Positions 10,921 to 21,037 of a stretch of 64,000 nucleotides of DNA are shown piece by piece (position 1 is the stretch's first letter; each line of letters starts with the position of its first letter). The notes beneath the pieces were generated by a model. The model saw only the letters and a program-made list of their open reading frames with translations. It ran no database searches and was not told the DNA's origin. The position numbers and the translations under genes are program-made. This stretch comes from Agrypnia vestita (Eukaryota; Arthropoda; Insecta; Trichoptera; Phryganeidae), in the NCBI GenBank assembly GCA_016648135.1, contig JADDOH010002103.1, positions 124,001-188,000 on the forward strand, read 5' to 3'.

Positions 10921-11184
10921 CAATGTTGCTATTTATAGGTGCAATAGTTCTTCCTTATCCAATTTTTCTACTCCATGTACAAAGTAGTGAACCGACGGGA
11001 CAATGAGCGCAAAATTTTGGATGGCAGCCGTGCGGCCCAATTTTGCTTTGCAGTGCTGGGTTGCACGGATACTTTTAGCATTAAAAAATGCCAACCTGGC
11101 GGCGAATGAGTAGGACCGATATAGGAGCTTTTGCTTATAAAACGGTCCTGGGTAAGCGGTGGGTCTGCCCTCATTAATCCAGGC

Positions 11185-11470
11185 ACAAAAACTAGAAGCG
11201 GCGGGGTGTTAATAGCCGTACTAAATAAATATCGGTCAAGTATTATTAAGAATACTACAACAATGTCGAACAAATTTTTGTAAAAATATCTTTAACTTAT
11301 TGTCTGATTTTGTGTGCTTTGTATATTCCTCCTTGTTCGAACAGTTTCGTATATGAAAACCATTGTAATGCATTGAACAACGTCAGATTTAAGTATCCCG
11401 AAGCCAAAATAATTGTGGTAGGAGACTATAATCTCCCTAATTTGCAATGGGTTGTCATGTATATTTTTAA
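11185..11470 (+). pseudogene. LINE endonuclease fragment
   Basis: Plus-strand frames give GTKTRSGGVLIAVLNKY, then after a frame change VLCALYIPPCSNSF and AKIIVVGDYNLPNLQW. The GDYNLP motif is the conserved catalytic region of APE-type endonucleases, which nick target DNA to prime reverse transcription. The N-terminal catalytic Glu region is missing and reading stops soon after the motif. Confidence 0.8.
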
Positions 11471-11579
11471 AAGTCCCAAATATATTCAAATAAACAGTGC
11501 GCATATTTTGGATCAGGTTCGAGTATTAACTTGGCCGCCTAAATTGTCTGTGGTACTCAAAAATGACAATGAATTATGA

Positions 11580-12010
11580 GATTATAGTTATTAGATTATA
11601 ATTATTAATGAGAGAGCGCCCTTTTGCATTATTCTGTGGTTTTCACTTCCGCCCGCTTCTTGTCCTCTCTTCTCTTAGTACCGTACACGCCGTCAGGACG
11701 CTTTTGTCCGGCGCATAGCCATTTTTATATATCCGTCGGGGTCCTCGGCTTTTCCGACATGTAATATCATGTAATCTGCTGAAATAATGAGTCTATCTTA
11801 TACCTTGTTATGTAAAGTATATAAATTCTGTGCCTTTTATGTGAAACCATGTGAAGAAACCCCGTGATCGGTTGGATTGCAATCCTGGTAGGGAAATGCG
11901 GTGTTCAGTCAATCGGAAGTGGAAAAGGAACTAAGAATAGTCATAGAGAATTATCATATATTTTATCCGAAATATATGACTTTTCTGTACAATCAAGATT
12001 TTTCTCAGAG
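11580..12010. other. Non-LINE segment inside the LINE
   Basis: Separates the endonuclease from the RT. It contains a CpG-bearing stretch (CCGTACACGCCGTCAGG near 11682) and a TATA-like TATATAAATTC at 11818. It could be an inserted LTR or a rearranged flank, but no terminal repeats or duplication are clear. Some LINE linker may lie at 11950-12010. Confidence 0.35.
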
Positions 12011-12014
12011 GTAT

Positions 12015-13737
12015 AGAAAACAAGTTATATAATTCCAGTTTTTAAAAAAGATAACCACTCCGACATAACAAATTATAGACCTATTTGCATTCAATAGAAT
12101 TAAAAAATATATATTTAGCATCATATCACTCTGCAACATGGATTTATGCCTAACAGATCAACTCACACTAACTTACTCGTTTTACAAGCAAATGTTCTGG
12201 ATGCCTTCAAAGAACATCACCAGCTCGATTGTTGTTACACTGATTTCTCCAAGGCATTCGATCGAGTTTCACATAAAATTCTACTTGATAAACTAAAAGT
12301 CTTGGGGGTTTCAGGAAACTTGAAAGCATGGCTGGAGAGTTATTTGCACAATAGACAAATGATTGTCAGGAGAGCTGATTTGGAGTCTAACCACTTATGT
12401 GCTGTTAATGGGGTACCACAAGGCTCCCACCTAGGTCCTATATTGTTCATTATTTTATCAATGAAGTAATCCCGTACTATTGTCTTCGGGTGTCAGGTGT
12501 TTGCTTTTCGCGGGCGATATGAAACTCTATAGGGTAATTGAAACAGCCCATGACTGCATACTTTTGCAGTGTGCACTGGACACTTTGCAGAAATGGTGTT
12601 TATTTCTTGATCTTTGATTGGTTGGGCTGGTGCCTGATGTGTCCTGCGACAATCGCTGGCCAGGATTCGAATTTTTGAAAATCCGCGCAGTGACAGGTGA
12701 AATGAAAAAAAATGAAAAAAAAAAAAAATTTAGGCGTGTCAGGTGTCGTTTTTCGATGGGAACCGACATTCCTCCTTGTTTGTGTTCAAGTTCTGTCCCA
12801 TTTAGCCTTCCGGAAGAGACACACCAACTGTTCCGGATTCGACGAAGCCAGGAGAATCTCGATTGAAGCGGCACCCGCCTTCCCAGGAAACCGCAAGTAC
12901 CATTTGTCCACTGTGTCGTAGTTAGCTTTGGCCCAGTGTATCTCGGGTGTCATTTACGGTCAATCATTAATCGGCGGCGATTGGAAAGGAAAATCTTTCT
13001 TTCTAATATCCGAGCCGCGTGCGATGGTGGCGAGATGTTCGTCATCGTACAGTGTTTAAATTTAAATGTCCCCAAATTTCAAGTGATGAGATTTTGCCGC
13101 ACCCGAACTACACTAGACTATGATTACAAAATTGATGGAAATGTTTTGAGTGTGGTAGATGAAATAAGAGATCTAGGCGTAATTGTTGACAAAAAGTTTT
13201 CTTTAGTCCCCCATATCAATTCTACAGTTGATAAAGGATTTAGAACTTTAGGTTTCTTACTTAGGTTAAGCAAAGATTTCAAGAAAGTTGAAACTTTCAT
13301 ATTATTATTTATGCCCTGATTTGACCAATACTAGAATTTAATACAGTTGTATGGAGTCCTCATTATACAGTTCACATGAGTAATATAGAGAAAGTCCAAA
13401 ATAAGTTTCTTAGATTTATCAATTATATGCTTAATATACCGTTAAGTAACATTGATAACAACATTCTTAGATCTTTTAGCTTTCTTGATAAACTGAGTAC
13501 TAGAGAATAGGAGACTAGTGACGGACTCTTTTTACACAAATTAATAAATGGTACTATCGACTGTCCTCAACTACTAGAACGTATCTGCTTGCGTGTTCCG
13601 TCTCGCGTAACTGGAAGTCATGCAGGTTTTGCCGTGGAAACTGCAGCTACCAACTACGCCTTTAATTCCCTACTGCAAAGGCTTCCTAGACTAGCAAACA
13701 AATACGAGCAACTTGACGTCTTTTCCAAAACTTTATA
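12015..13737 (+). pseudogene. LINE reverse transcriptase and C-terminus
   Basis: Ordered motifs across frames: FKKDNHSDITNYRPIC (finger), HGFMPNRSTHTNLL-like, CYTDFSKAFDRVSHKILL (motif A), VNGVPQGSHLGPILF (motif B), remnants of an FADDMKLY motif C near 12508, then interruption at 12615-13050, then VPKFQVMRFCRTR, VVDEIRDLGVIVDKKF (thumb), FNTVVWSPHYTVHMSN, KVQNKFLRFI, and a C-terminus ending VFSKTL with a stop at about 13735. Several frameshifts and stops (for example after FILLFMP and LSTRE). Non-functional. Confidence 0.87.
12615..13050. other. About 430-bp insertion in the LINE RT
   Basis: Splits the RT between WCLFLD and NVPKFQ. TGTTTA occurs on both sides (about 12597 and 13054), a possible trace of a target duplication. 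The insert has an oligo-A tract at 12709-12729, and on the minus strand CATTTTTT then a CG-rich part that can be read EIHWAKANYDTVDKWYLRFPG near 12950-12890. Not a family I recognise. Could be a SINE-like or retrotransposed cellular sequence. Confidence 0.45.
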
Positions 13738-14276
13738 ATAATCAAACGTATTATTTTAAAAGGTGTATTGAAATATTACTAGTATTTGTCAAATTGGACT
13801 TAAATAATTGGTTTGTATTTGTTTTGATTGTTGGTTGAGTGAGATAACTAACTTGTTATGTGACATTTTTACTATATTATGACTATCTAAGTTTGTGCTA
13901 TTGCTTTTCACTCTATATTATTACTTTTTAATTTTTTTTTTATTATATTAAGTTTTCTTTATGCTTCTGCTTTGTTATATACCTACTTGCTTTTTACTTT
14001 TTCTCTATATTATATTTATTTTTATGTATTTGTATTTTAAGTATTTGCTTTCTACTTTATGTCATTATTATTTTTATATGTTATTATTTTTTTTCTTTAA
14101 ACTATCCATTCTATAAATGAACACATTACATATTTGTTTGTAAAAGTCCTATATGGCGTTACTGAATAAAAAAATAAAATATAATAATAATGAAAGAAAA
14201 AAAAATCCGATGTTTTGTTGATTTTTATAGAAGAGATTAAAGGATTTTGTTATTTTTATATAAATAAACAAATATA
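13738..14276. other. LINE 3' UTR then AT-rich spacer
   Basis: AT-rich 3' UTR to about 14180 with the family terminus and A-rich tail, then 100 bp of AT-rich sequence. Confidence 0.55.
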
Positions 14277-14454
14277 AATATAATTAAACTAGTTAACTTT
14301 GTTTACACCACTAAAATTTATTTGGTTAAACCAACCGGTTTCGGAAACGACGTTCCTTCATCAGGGTATACTTAATACATACGTTTCCGAAACCGGTTGG
14401 TTTAACCAAATAAATTTTAGTGGTGTAAACAAAGTTAACTAGTTTAATTATATT
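14277..14454. repeat. 73-bp perfect palindrome around a hammerhead-like core
   Basis: Arms 14277-14349 and 14382-14454 are exact reverse complements, separated by 32 bp. Within the arms lie CTTTGTTTACACCACT and GGTTTAACC. On the minus strand the loop gives CTGATGA (14358-14364) and the arm gives GAAAC (14338-14342), with a GGAA/TTCC helix between: the conserved core of a hammerhead ribozyme. Stem I and the cleavage site are not recognisable because the palindrome replaces them. Confidence 0.85.
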
Positions 14455-14689
14455 CACAATGAATAACCACAAAGTAATAGCAAAATACAACAGTATAAAT
14501 ATAAATACCTACATAACTTGTGGTATTTCTTGTGTAAATACATAATAATGATTGGTTTATTCAAATCAATAAATAAATCTTGACGTTACAGCTAGTAAAA
14601 TCTCATGCGTAAATTTTACATCACAATATGATTATCTTTCTAGGGTTAATCGCATTCGGAATATTGCGATACACGGATATATCGAGGGA

Positions 14690-15110
14690 GAGCGGGCCGG
14701 GCGGGGTGGGAAAAGTCCGTATAAAGCATGCGTTACAAAGTAAAGGTAGCCCCGCCACACACATCCGCGCTTCGGACCAGTAAGCCCTGCCGACGGGTTG
14801 CGGCAGCACGCCTGTCTGTGGGACGCTGCCGATCTAATTTCCGATTCGTGGGATTTGGTTTGCTACGTCGAAGCTCCAGATGACAGCGGCTATTATTCTT
14901 TTCAAATTTCACGCGGACTGTGAGAATTTTTGACGAATTTCGAGGACGATTTCGGCGACGGGCGGTCGCGGAGCCATAGAATACGTTTGTCGCGCGGAAT
15001 TATCGCGGTCGCGTTCGAAAACTTTTCTGTTTTACTAAAACACTGTGAACTTAATCAATATTGTGACGGACGCAGGAACAAAAGAGTTGACAAAGTAGTC
15101 GGTGAGTTTT
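14690..15110 (+). promoter_or_regulatory. Candidate host promoter and first exon (CpG-rich)
   Basis: A CpG- and GC-rich block inside AT-rich sequence. TATA-like GTATAAAGC at 14719; CpG-dense sequence through GACGGGCGGTCGCGG (14957); a possible splice donor at about 15100 in GTCGGTGAGTTTTT. No recognisable protein: a 66-codon plus reading (14930-15130) crosses the donor and matches nothing I know. Alternative: an LTR or another mobile-element leader. Confidence 0.35.
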
Positions 15111-15203
15111 TTAAATGTTCCATTTCTTAAAATATGACCAAATAAATAAAAAATTAATAAAATATGACCGTAATATATCTTAAGGTGACGTTCTTTTATT
15201 ATA

Positions 15204-15640
15204 CAAGATGTACCAGAGCTAGCAGCAGAAACTTGGCCGGTAGATTCCTGCCTGTGTTATGTGTCTAAAATGTTGAAGCAACCATGAGCTCATACCAATA
15301 TTTAGGGAGATATGCGACATCAAAATTTGCATTTATTTTTTTTCAATATTTCTGACTAATTTTTTACAAAACGTTGGACTATCATTAGAGTACCTTCTTA
15401 TGTGAGTATTATTATATGTTAGCGAATGAATTTTTCATAATCGACAAAAGTTACTGTAATGATAGTTCAACATTTTTCAAAAAGTAAGTCAAAAATATTG
15501 AGAAAAAAAAACGCAAACTTTGATATTGCATATCTCAATAACTCTATATTATTCATGGTTGCTTGAACATTTTAGACTCATATCATAAGCGGGAATCTAC
15601 CGTTTCTACAAGTTTCTGCTGCTAGCTCTTGTACACCCTG
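15204..15640. mobile_element. Foldback MITE with long inverted repeats, TA duplication
   Basis: Ends CAAGATGTACCAGAGCTAGC and, inverted, CAGGGTGTACAAGAGCTAGC, flanked by TA at 15202-15203 and 15641-15642. The arms run about 200 bp each (AGCAGCAGAAACTTG, GTCTAAAATGTT, CAATATTTCTGACT) and pair across most of the element. A related 447-bp element lies at 41619-42065. No ORF. Tc1/mariner-type mobilisation is likely from the TA duplication. Confidence 0.88.
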
Positions 15641-15642
15641 TA

Positions 15643-16215
15643 TATGATGTTCTTTCGAATTATTTAACATACACCTAGAATACATCTGAAAATACACATT
15701 TACTATATAAATAGCTTCAACTCTATGAGACTTGTATAATTTATCTAATTTATAATTATCACTTTGAGAACAAAATCCAGTAATTGTGTTCTCAGAGCAT
15801 ACGTACATAATACATTAAAATATGTTTACATGAATGTGAATGAACTCACCGTTTCTGTTGATCCAAATGAGCCATGATCATCCGTTACAGAAATGTTACT
15901 TAATTTTCTTCAATATTGGGTTGGTGCATATTGTGGCTTTTTTTCAACAAATATTATTCAACAATAACAACATTTAACAAAAACCTCATTAAATGGTTAT
16001 TCCGGAGCATATTCACTATTTACACTGTACAATGACTTTGTACTTTATATTTTTATACTCATATTTTACTGCTTATACCTTTTACTACTTAAACATTTAC
16101 TTAATATTTTTATATTTTATATTTTACTGTTCATACCTGATATTTTGTGCTATTCTGGAAATAGCAATATTGAGATGTCAGATCTTTATCCCAATATTGA
16201 CAGGTATATATAACA
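15643..16215. other. Unassigned AT-rich stretch
   Basis: No coding, RNA or repeat signal supported. Readings here are hydrophobic low-complexity translation of AT-rich DNA. Confidence 0.3.
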
Positions 16216-16742
16216 CCAGCTGTTCGTACCCGGCGTTGCACGGGTTAAGGATTAAGTTGAAAATAAATTTGTGGGCGAAACAAAGGTTTGATTCGAACGG
16301 TATAGATTTGCATCGAAAATATGTCAGGGGGAGGGGAAGGGGTATGAGAATAGGGAGGAAATATCGCCTATATTACCCGCCGATTCCTTAAGAATAAGTT
16401 TCCAAATTTTGAGTCCGATCGGTCAAAAGGTACAGATTTGCATCGAAAATATGTCAGGGGGAGGGGAAGGGGTTTGAGAATAGGGGGAAATATCGCCTGT
16501 GTTACTTGCCGAGTCCTAAAGAATATGTTTCCAAATTTTGAGTCCGATCGGTCAAACGGTACATATTTTCATTGAAAATATGTCAGTGGGAGGGGAAGGG
16601 GTATGAGAATAGGAGGGAAATGTTGCCTATACTACCCGCCGGGTCCCAAAGCGTAAGTATGCAAAATTTGAATCGAATCGGACAAACGGTGTGGATTTGT
16701 ATAGAGAACAGACAGACAGACATTGAGTTTTATAGGTATAGA
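16216..16742 (-). mobile_element. Short non-autonomous Helitron
   Basis: On the minus strand it starts A|TCTATACCTATAAAACTC (16742) and ends CAGCTGG|T (16216), with a terminal hairpin ACCCG...CGGGT (16228-16245) 8 nt before the CTGG end. TC start, hairpin, CTRR end and insertion between A and T are all Helitron hallmarks. The body is a CTGT microsatellite and about three tandem units of 130 bp (GACATATTTTCGATGCAAAT, CCGATCGGACTCAAAATTT). No Rep/helicase coding. Confidence 0.88.
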
Positions 16743-17226
16743 TTGTATTGCCGCCAATTTTGATGTTTTTATTGAAATCAATCAATCAGAAAGCTTCAAA
16801 CCGTAAACAAACGTTAAAGTATTCATAATTACGAATAATGAGCTTTCTAATTGATTGGATTCATTAATTTCAAACCTGTCAAACATAAAACGTCAAAAAA
16901 ACGGCGTCACAATGTTCTACCATAACTGTCAAGATATAAGAAATAGCGATATTGCTTAGTTCAAAATACGGATGATTATTCTATATACTTCTTTAATGCT
17001 ACGTAATATTTTTCTATTTTTTTATATAATACGTGATATGACTTTATATTTTTATACCTTGTATGCAGGTAATCTTATACTTGATATTGTTTTTATATAA
17101 ATATATGTATATCACAAAAATTTTATATGTAAAAGCCTATAATGGGCGTGAACAAATAAATGAATTACTGCTTCCCAATTGCTTGGTAGCCGGTCGATCC
17201 CGCGGGCGAACAAGTTGCTCTACTTA
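16743..17226. other. AT-rich stretch with a LINE 3' tail
   Basis: A LINE terminus TGTAAAAGCCTATAATGGGC (17119-17138) with AAATAAATGAA follows the pattern at 14141 and 50847, so the preceding AT-rich sequence is probably a 5'-truncated LINE 3' UTR. Nothing else supported. Confidence 0.5.
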
Positions 17227-17371
17227 GGGCCGGTTGTTTCAAGTTGGATTAAAGTAAGCGTTCTTTTAAAGCATACATTTTTGCGTTCTCCACTAATCAG
17301 ACGATCCGTTTTCGTAAATATCTATGCTTTAAACGAACGCTTACTTTAATCCAACTTGAAATAACCGGCCC
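17227..17371. mobile_element. 145-bp PIF/Harbinger-like MITE
   Basis: Inverted ends GGGCCGGTTGTTTCAAGTTG and AACTTGAAATAACCGGCCC, pairing for about 45 bp (TTTAATCCAACTTGAAAYAAC), flanked by TTA on both sides (17224-17226, 17372-17374). The GGGCC start and TTA duplication fit PIF/Harbinger. Confidence 0.9.
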
Positions 17372-17394
17372 TTAGAGATAAGCCACTTTTTGAC

Positions 17395-18320
17395 GTCGCG
17401 ACGCGTAGGCCACCAAGTCACCCAAAGCGTCGTAAACTTTGTTCGCGAACCAGTTTTTCAGCGGTCGATGGATGTGGTAGTCTGCCTAGTGTAGCGCTTC
17501 CGCGCGAGAACACGGCGGATGAGCGAGCAGTTCCCAGCCCTTATTGGCGATAGATTCGACGCGACGCTCAACATGTGGACGCGCATTATCGTGGTGAAAG
17601 ACGATATGGTTCTTTTATCTCAATTGCAGCGTGAAGTCGGTTAAGTTGAGCCAGATGAACGTCGCTGTCGATATTTAATTGTCGTTTGCCGTTTTCGTTC
17701 TGAATCCGCCATCGTTGACGCTCTTCGTCGTCATTCCACCAATAACAATCCCGTCTGAGAGGATTTCCCAGCGGACGATTCTGCTTCTGTCCCACCAAAT
17801 ACACCACATTGCCTTCTTACAGAGGATGTATTCTTTTGGGTACAATACCTTGAGAAACGCAAACTTTCTTTCTTTTGATATTTTTGAAGACGCGCCACAA
17901 TTCATCCCCAGTGACGGGATTCTACGTGAACGGAGTTTGCTCGTTTTGCTGCAGCAAATCAGTAAAAATTTGGACACGTTCGGTTTGTTGGTGTCGGAGA
18001 TTTTGTAGGGGACTCATCCAGCCAATTTTCATATTTTCCGAGCTTTTTCAGAGGACGAACGATGGTCGAAAAGTCCATATTTAAGTATTTATTAAAACTT
18101 TCGTCCTCTTTCACGACTGCCAAAAGTGCCTGGTCGTGGAAATTTGATAGTCAACGTCTTCCTTCTTCATCTACCAGGTTTGTATCGCCCAATCTAAACT
18201 TCTTGAACGGATTTTCAACTTGGATTTGTTGATTATTCCTTTGCCAAAAAGTTCATTGACATGACTATGCTGTCTTCCAACCTTCCTCGAAGTGATGGAG
18301 CATAATATGGCGAATACGGA
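17395..18320 (-). pseudogene. Mariner transposase pseudogene, second lineage
   Basis: Minus-strand order: RHIMLHHFEEGWKTAQS (N-terminal HTH start, near 18310), NPFKKFRLGDTNLVDEEG, LSNFHDQALLAVVKEDES, MDFSTIVRPLKKLGKYENW, KKAMWCIWWDRSRIVRWEIL, WWNDDEERQRWR, DVHLAQLNRLHAAIEIK, then in another frame NHIVFHHDNARPHVERRV, ANKGWELLAHPP and ADYHIHRPLKNWF. First catalytic Asp region is lost or altered, the SPD motif reads CSR, and there are many stops and frame changes. Related to mauritiana/irritans-like mariners, not to the element at 1601-2880. No inverted repeats found. Confidence 0.85.
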
Positions 18321-18770
18321 TAAGATTTTCCACACGCATTTTCATTATCCGAAAAAAAGAGATTATTTCTATGATTTTTTTTATGAAAAACTGTAATTTG
18401 AAAAGAAAAACATGTCGCAAAAAAGCCTCAATAACTAGGCACCATCCTAATACGCATGCGCACATCTCTCAATACACAAGATGGTTTTGACCACAGAACA
18501 GCCATGCCAGAAACTATTAGTTTTTGAACGAATATTTCAATTAAGTAAGTGTACTATAATAATTCAGTAGTGAATAAAATTTAGACTCGGATATGAACAA
18601 TCGGTGTCATCAAGTAGGATTTCTAATCATTCTTCAAATATTTAAACACGAATTATTTTCAAATGCTAAATCTTTGAATATAAAATCAAGGAATGAATTT
18701 ACTGTGTGTAGGTACATAAAGTATTAAATATATATTTTTATTTAATTAGTAGGCACAATAATATAGAGTA
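18321..18770. other. Unassigned AT-rich stretch
   Basis: No recognisable feature. Confidence 0.3.
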
Positions 18771-20080
18771 GGGGAGACCGAGGAGAGTTGAAACAATTTT
18801 GACGTTTTACTTTATACACAAAATACTGTAAACACCAATCGTACACAATTAGTATCCATCGATAGTTCATTTATTGCACTTGCAAATGAGTAACACAAGG
18901 AGAGTGTATATGTGAATTCTGTGGCGAAACTTTAAATTAAAAAATTAAACGTCACAAGTCACTTTGTTTCAACACCCCTCATACCGAGGTGAGTTGAAAC
19001 AGGGGTCGAGGTGAGTTGAAACAGATATTTTTTAGGTAGAAATAAGGGTTGTTAAGTAGTAACGACCATATAATTTAAAGATATTTATTGAAATACAACT
19101 TTTAAAGATAGAACATAACATTTTTAACAATATTTTGTACTGAATTAAGCATTGCTAGTAATAGTCAACTAAATTAAGATAAAATCTAAATCTTAAACGA
19201 ATAAAAATGTATTTTTTAAAATTATAACCATGAACTACAGTTGTATGACATGAGATCATCATTAACAAATATAACATAAATTAAAACTCCAAGCATAGAA
19301 ACAATAATCACATTCCTAATATCTATGTGTCAGTATCAGTCTATAGGCAAAACTTCTGGCTTCCTTAACTGTGACTATAAGATAGTCACAGAGTACCTTC
19401 TCCTATGAAGATGAAAAAAACAGTATTTTCGTGATATCCAACCGAAAATGTTTTATGTACCTATAGAGGGAAGAATTGTTGAGGTTGTAACTCGAAGCCG
19501 CATCACGGAGACTTTTATGTCGCAATCTTACTTTTTCTGCAGCGAGCACATATATATCGAGACTCGCCATACCTCTATCGGTCCTCCTTTTGTACTCAGT
19601 AGGCATGCTAAAACAAAATAAACAAATAACACTCACCGTATATGCAAATCAGTCATACAAAACTTCAACGAGGTGAGTTGAAACAGTCTGTTTCAAATCT
19701 ACTCAGTAAAAAAAATCGTCCAAATTTCTGTTAAATTGAAAACTAAAAAGCAAAACACATAGAAATGCGCTGTAACCATGCTATGAATTGAATCGTTAGT
19801 TAATAATCCTTCGAAACGTATATCACACGCACTAAAATACAGACGCATTATCCAAATACATACATTTAAAAAAACGTTTAATACTTACTTTTTAGGAATT
19901 TTGCGACGTGGAACCAAGAACGACACAACCGCGCACTCAGAGTCACGGACGAGTACCGAAGGGCCTGCGGGTGGGGGGAAGCAGTCGACATGCGAAGATT
20001 CCAACTCGCTAAGGGTTTTTAGTTCCGCGAAATCAGTGTTGTTTCAAATCACCTTTGTTTCAAAACACCTCGGTCTTCCC
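18771..20080 (-). mobile_element. pogo/Tigger-type DNA transposon, internally decayed
   Basis: Ends GGGGAGACCGAGGAGAGTTG (18771) and, inverted, GGGAAGACCGAGGTGTTTTG (20080), each flanked by TA. The motif GAGGTGAGTTGAAACA repeats in the subterminal regions (18991, 19012, 19670). The minus strand retains the transposase N-terminus (see 19320-19606). At 1310 bp it lacks room and sequence for the DDE domain. Confidence 0.85.
19320..19606 (-). pseudogene. pogo/Tigger transposase N-terminus (psq-type HTH)
   Basis: Starts MPTEYKRRTDRGMASLD, then VLAAEKVRLRHKSLRDAA and SSYNLNNSSLYRYIKHF: a psq helix-turn-helix DNA-binding domain as in Tigger/pogo transposases, where it contacts the element ends. After a frame change DYLIVTVKEARSFAYRL resembles the start of the second HTH (CENP-B-like). 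No DDE catalytic region follows. The Met at 19606 gives the family-typical MPxxYKRKTDRG start. Non-autonomous remnant. Confidence 0.8.
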
Positions 20081-20362
20081 TACCTATAGCCACAAACCAT
20101 CAAAATATAAAATCATGAATTAACGGATATTTCTTTGTTTTGTGTTTTGGTTCCAAGTTTGCTTCCACTACGTTTAACTTCTTTATAAATATGTATATAA
20201 AAAAATAAAAAATTTAAATAAATATTAAACAGGTATATTAATTAAACTTAAATATGCTCTCTGTGATAATCTCGAGGATATATTTAAGTTAAATATACCC
20301 GTGAACACGCATACACCTGGATGCCACTAGAAAATCCGAGCCCCGACCTATACCGTAACGTG
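20081..20362. other. Unassigned stretch
   Basis: AT-rich, nothing recognised. Confidence 0.3.
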
Positions 20363-20450
20363 GGCCCGAATACAGAGTCAAATAATTAAATGATTTAAAG
20401 GTTCTTAGAGTACGCTTTAAAAGCATAATTTGCAGTGCAAATTTATTACT
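20363..20450 (+). repeat. Half of a Harbinger-like 138-bp MITE
   Basis: GGCCCGAATACAGAGTCAA, TGATTTAAAGGTTC and TACGCTTTAAAAGC match the left half of 39216-39353 and 54856-54993. The right inverted repeat is missing. Confidence 0.7.
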
Positions 20451-20938
20451 TGTGCCTCTCTTACATGCCTTGACACACAATCACACGACACTTGAAGACC
20501 ATGAACGCCGGAAGATTCTGCAAGTAGGATAGGAACCCTTTCTTTCACTAGCAAATTGGTGTTTATCCAACAACAATGGGATAACCTTAATAAACCCTCC
20601 AAATTCTCAACTCCGCGTAATATTTGGATCTTGAATCATCGGAGGTTCTTGTAACACCCTTAGGCGAAAATGTTTCGCGCATATAATATTTATGTTTCAA
20701 TTTCGGTACGCAGTCTTTACGGTGAGGTCGTGGTGCGGAGCGTTCTCCATGAACGTGATAGTAAATTACCACAATAACGCGTCGGCGCACTCGCGAGCAT
20801 TAAATTAAAATGGAAATAGTGTGGCGGAGTTCTTGGATCACGAATGATGCCTTTTGATGAGGATACCTCCCAGTTGGGATTTACTCTATTCTCCAGGCTG
20901 AGGGAAGGCGGTGGATGTTGAAAATTTGATACAGAAGT
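20451..20938. other. Unassigned stretch, left flank of the I-clade LINE
   Basis: Moderate CpG content near 20700-20800 (ACGCGTCGGCGCACTCG at 20777). Minus-strand readings of 67 and 94 codons match nothing I know. Its right edge ACAGAAGT (20931-20938) is one copy of the LINE target-site duplication; the flank continues at 26478. Confidence 0.4.
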
Positions 20939-21037
20939 TCTTCTTCTTCTTCTTAAAATAAGGTAATCCGCCCTCAAAGAGCGATTTGTGCCATTTTGCA
21001 AGTTATAAATGAGGTAATGCTAAGAAAGGGAAATTAA

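Larger units (their letters stand above)
11185..14180 (+). mobile_element. CR1/Jockey-like LINE, broken, nearly to the 3' end
   Basis: Contains endonuclease, RT and C-terminal regions in order with an AT-rich 3' UTR ending TGTAAAAGTCCTATATGGCG at about 14141-14160 and then AAAAAATAAAAT. The same 3' terminus recurs at 17119-17160 and 50847-50890. The interior is interrupted at 11580-12000 and 12615-13050 by unrelated sequence. 5' truncated within the endonuclease. Confidence 0.85.

Noticed and set aside
10968..11273. 101-codon minus reading
   Set aside because: Overlaps the LINE endonuclease on the plus strand at its 5' half and has no recognisable domain in the rest.
15993..16391. 132-codon plus reading
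   Set aside because: First half is AT-rich hydrophobic noise, second half is the Helitron unit.
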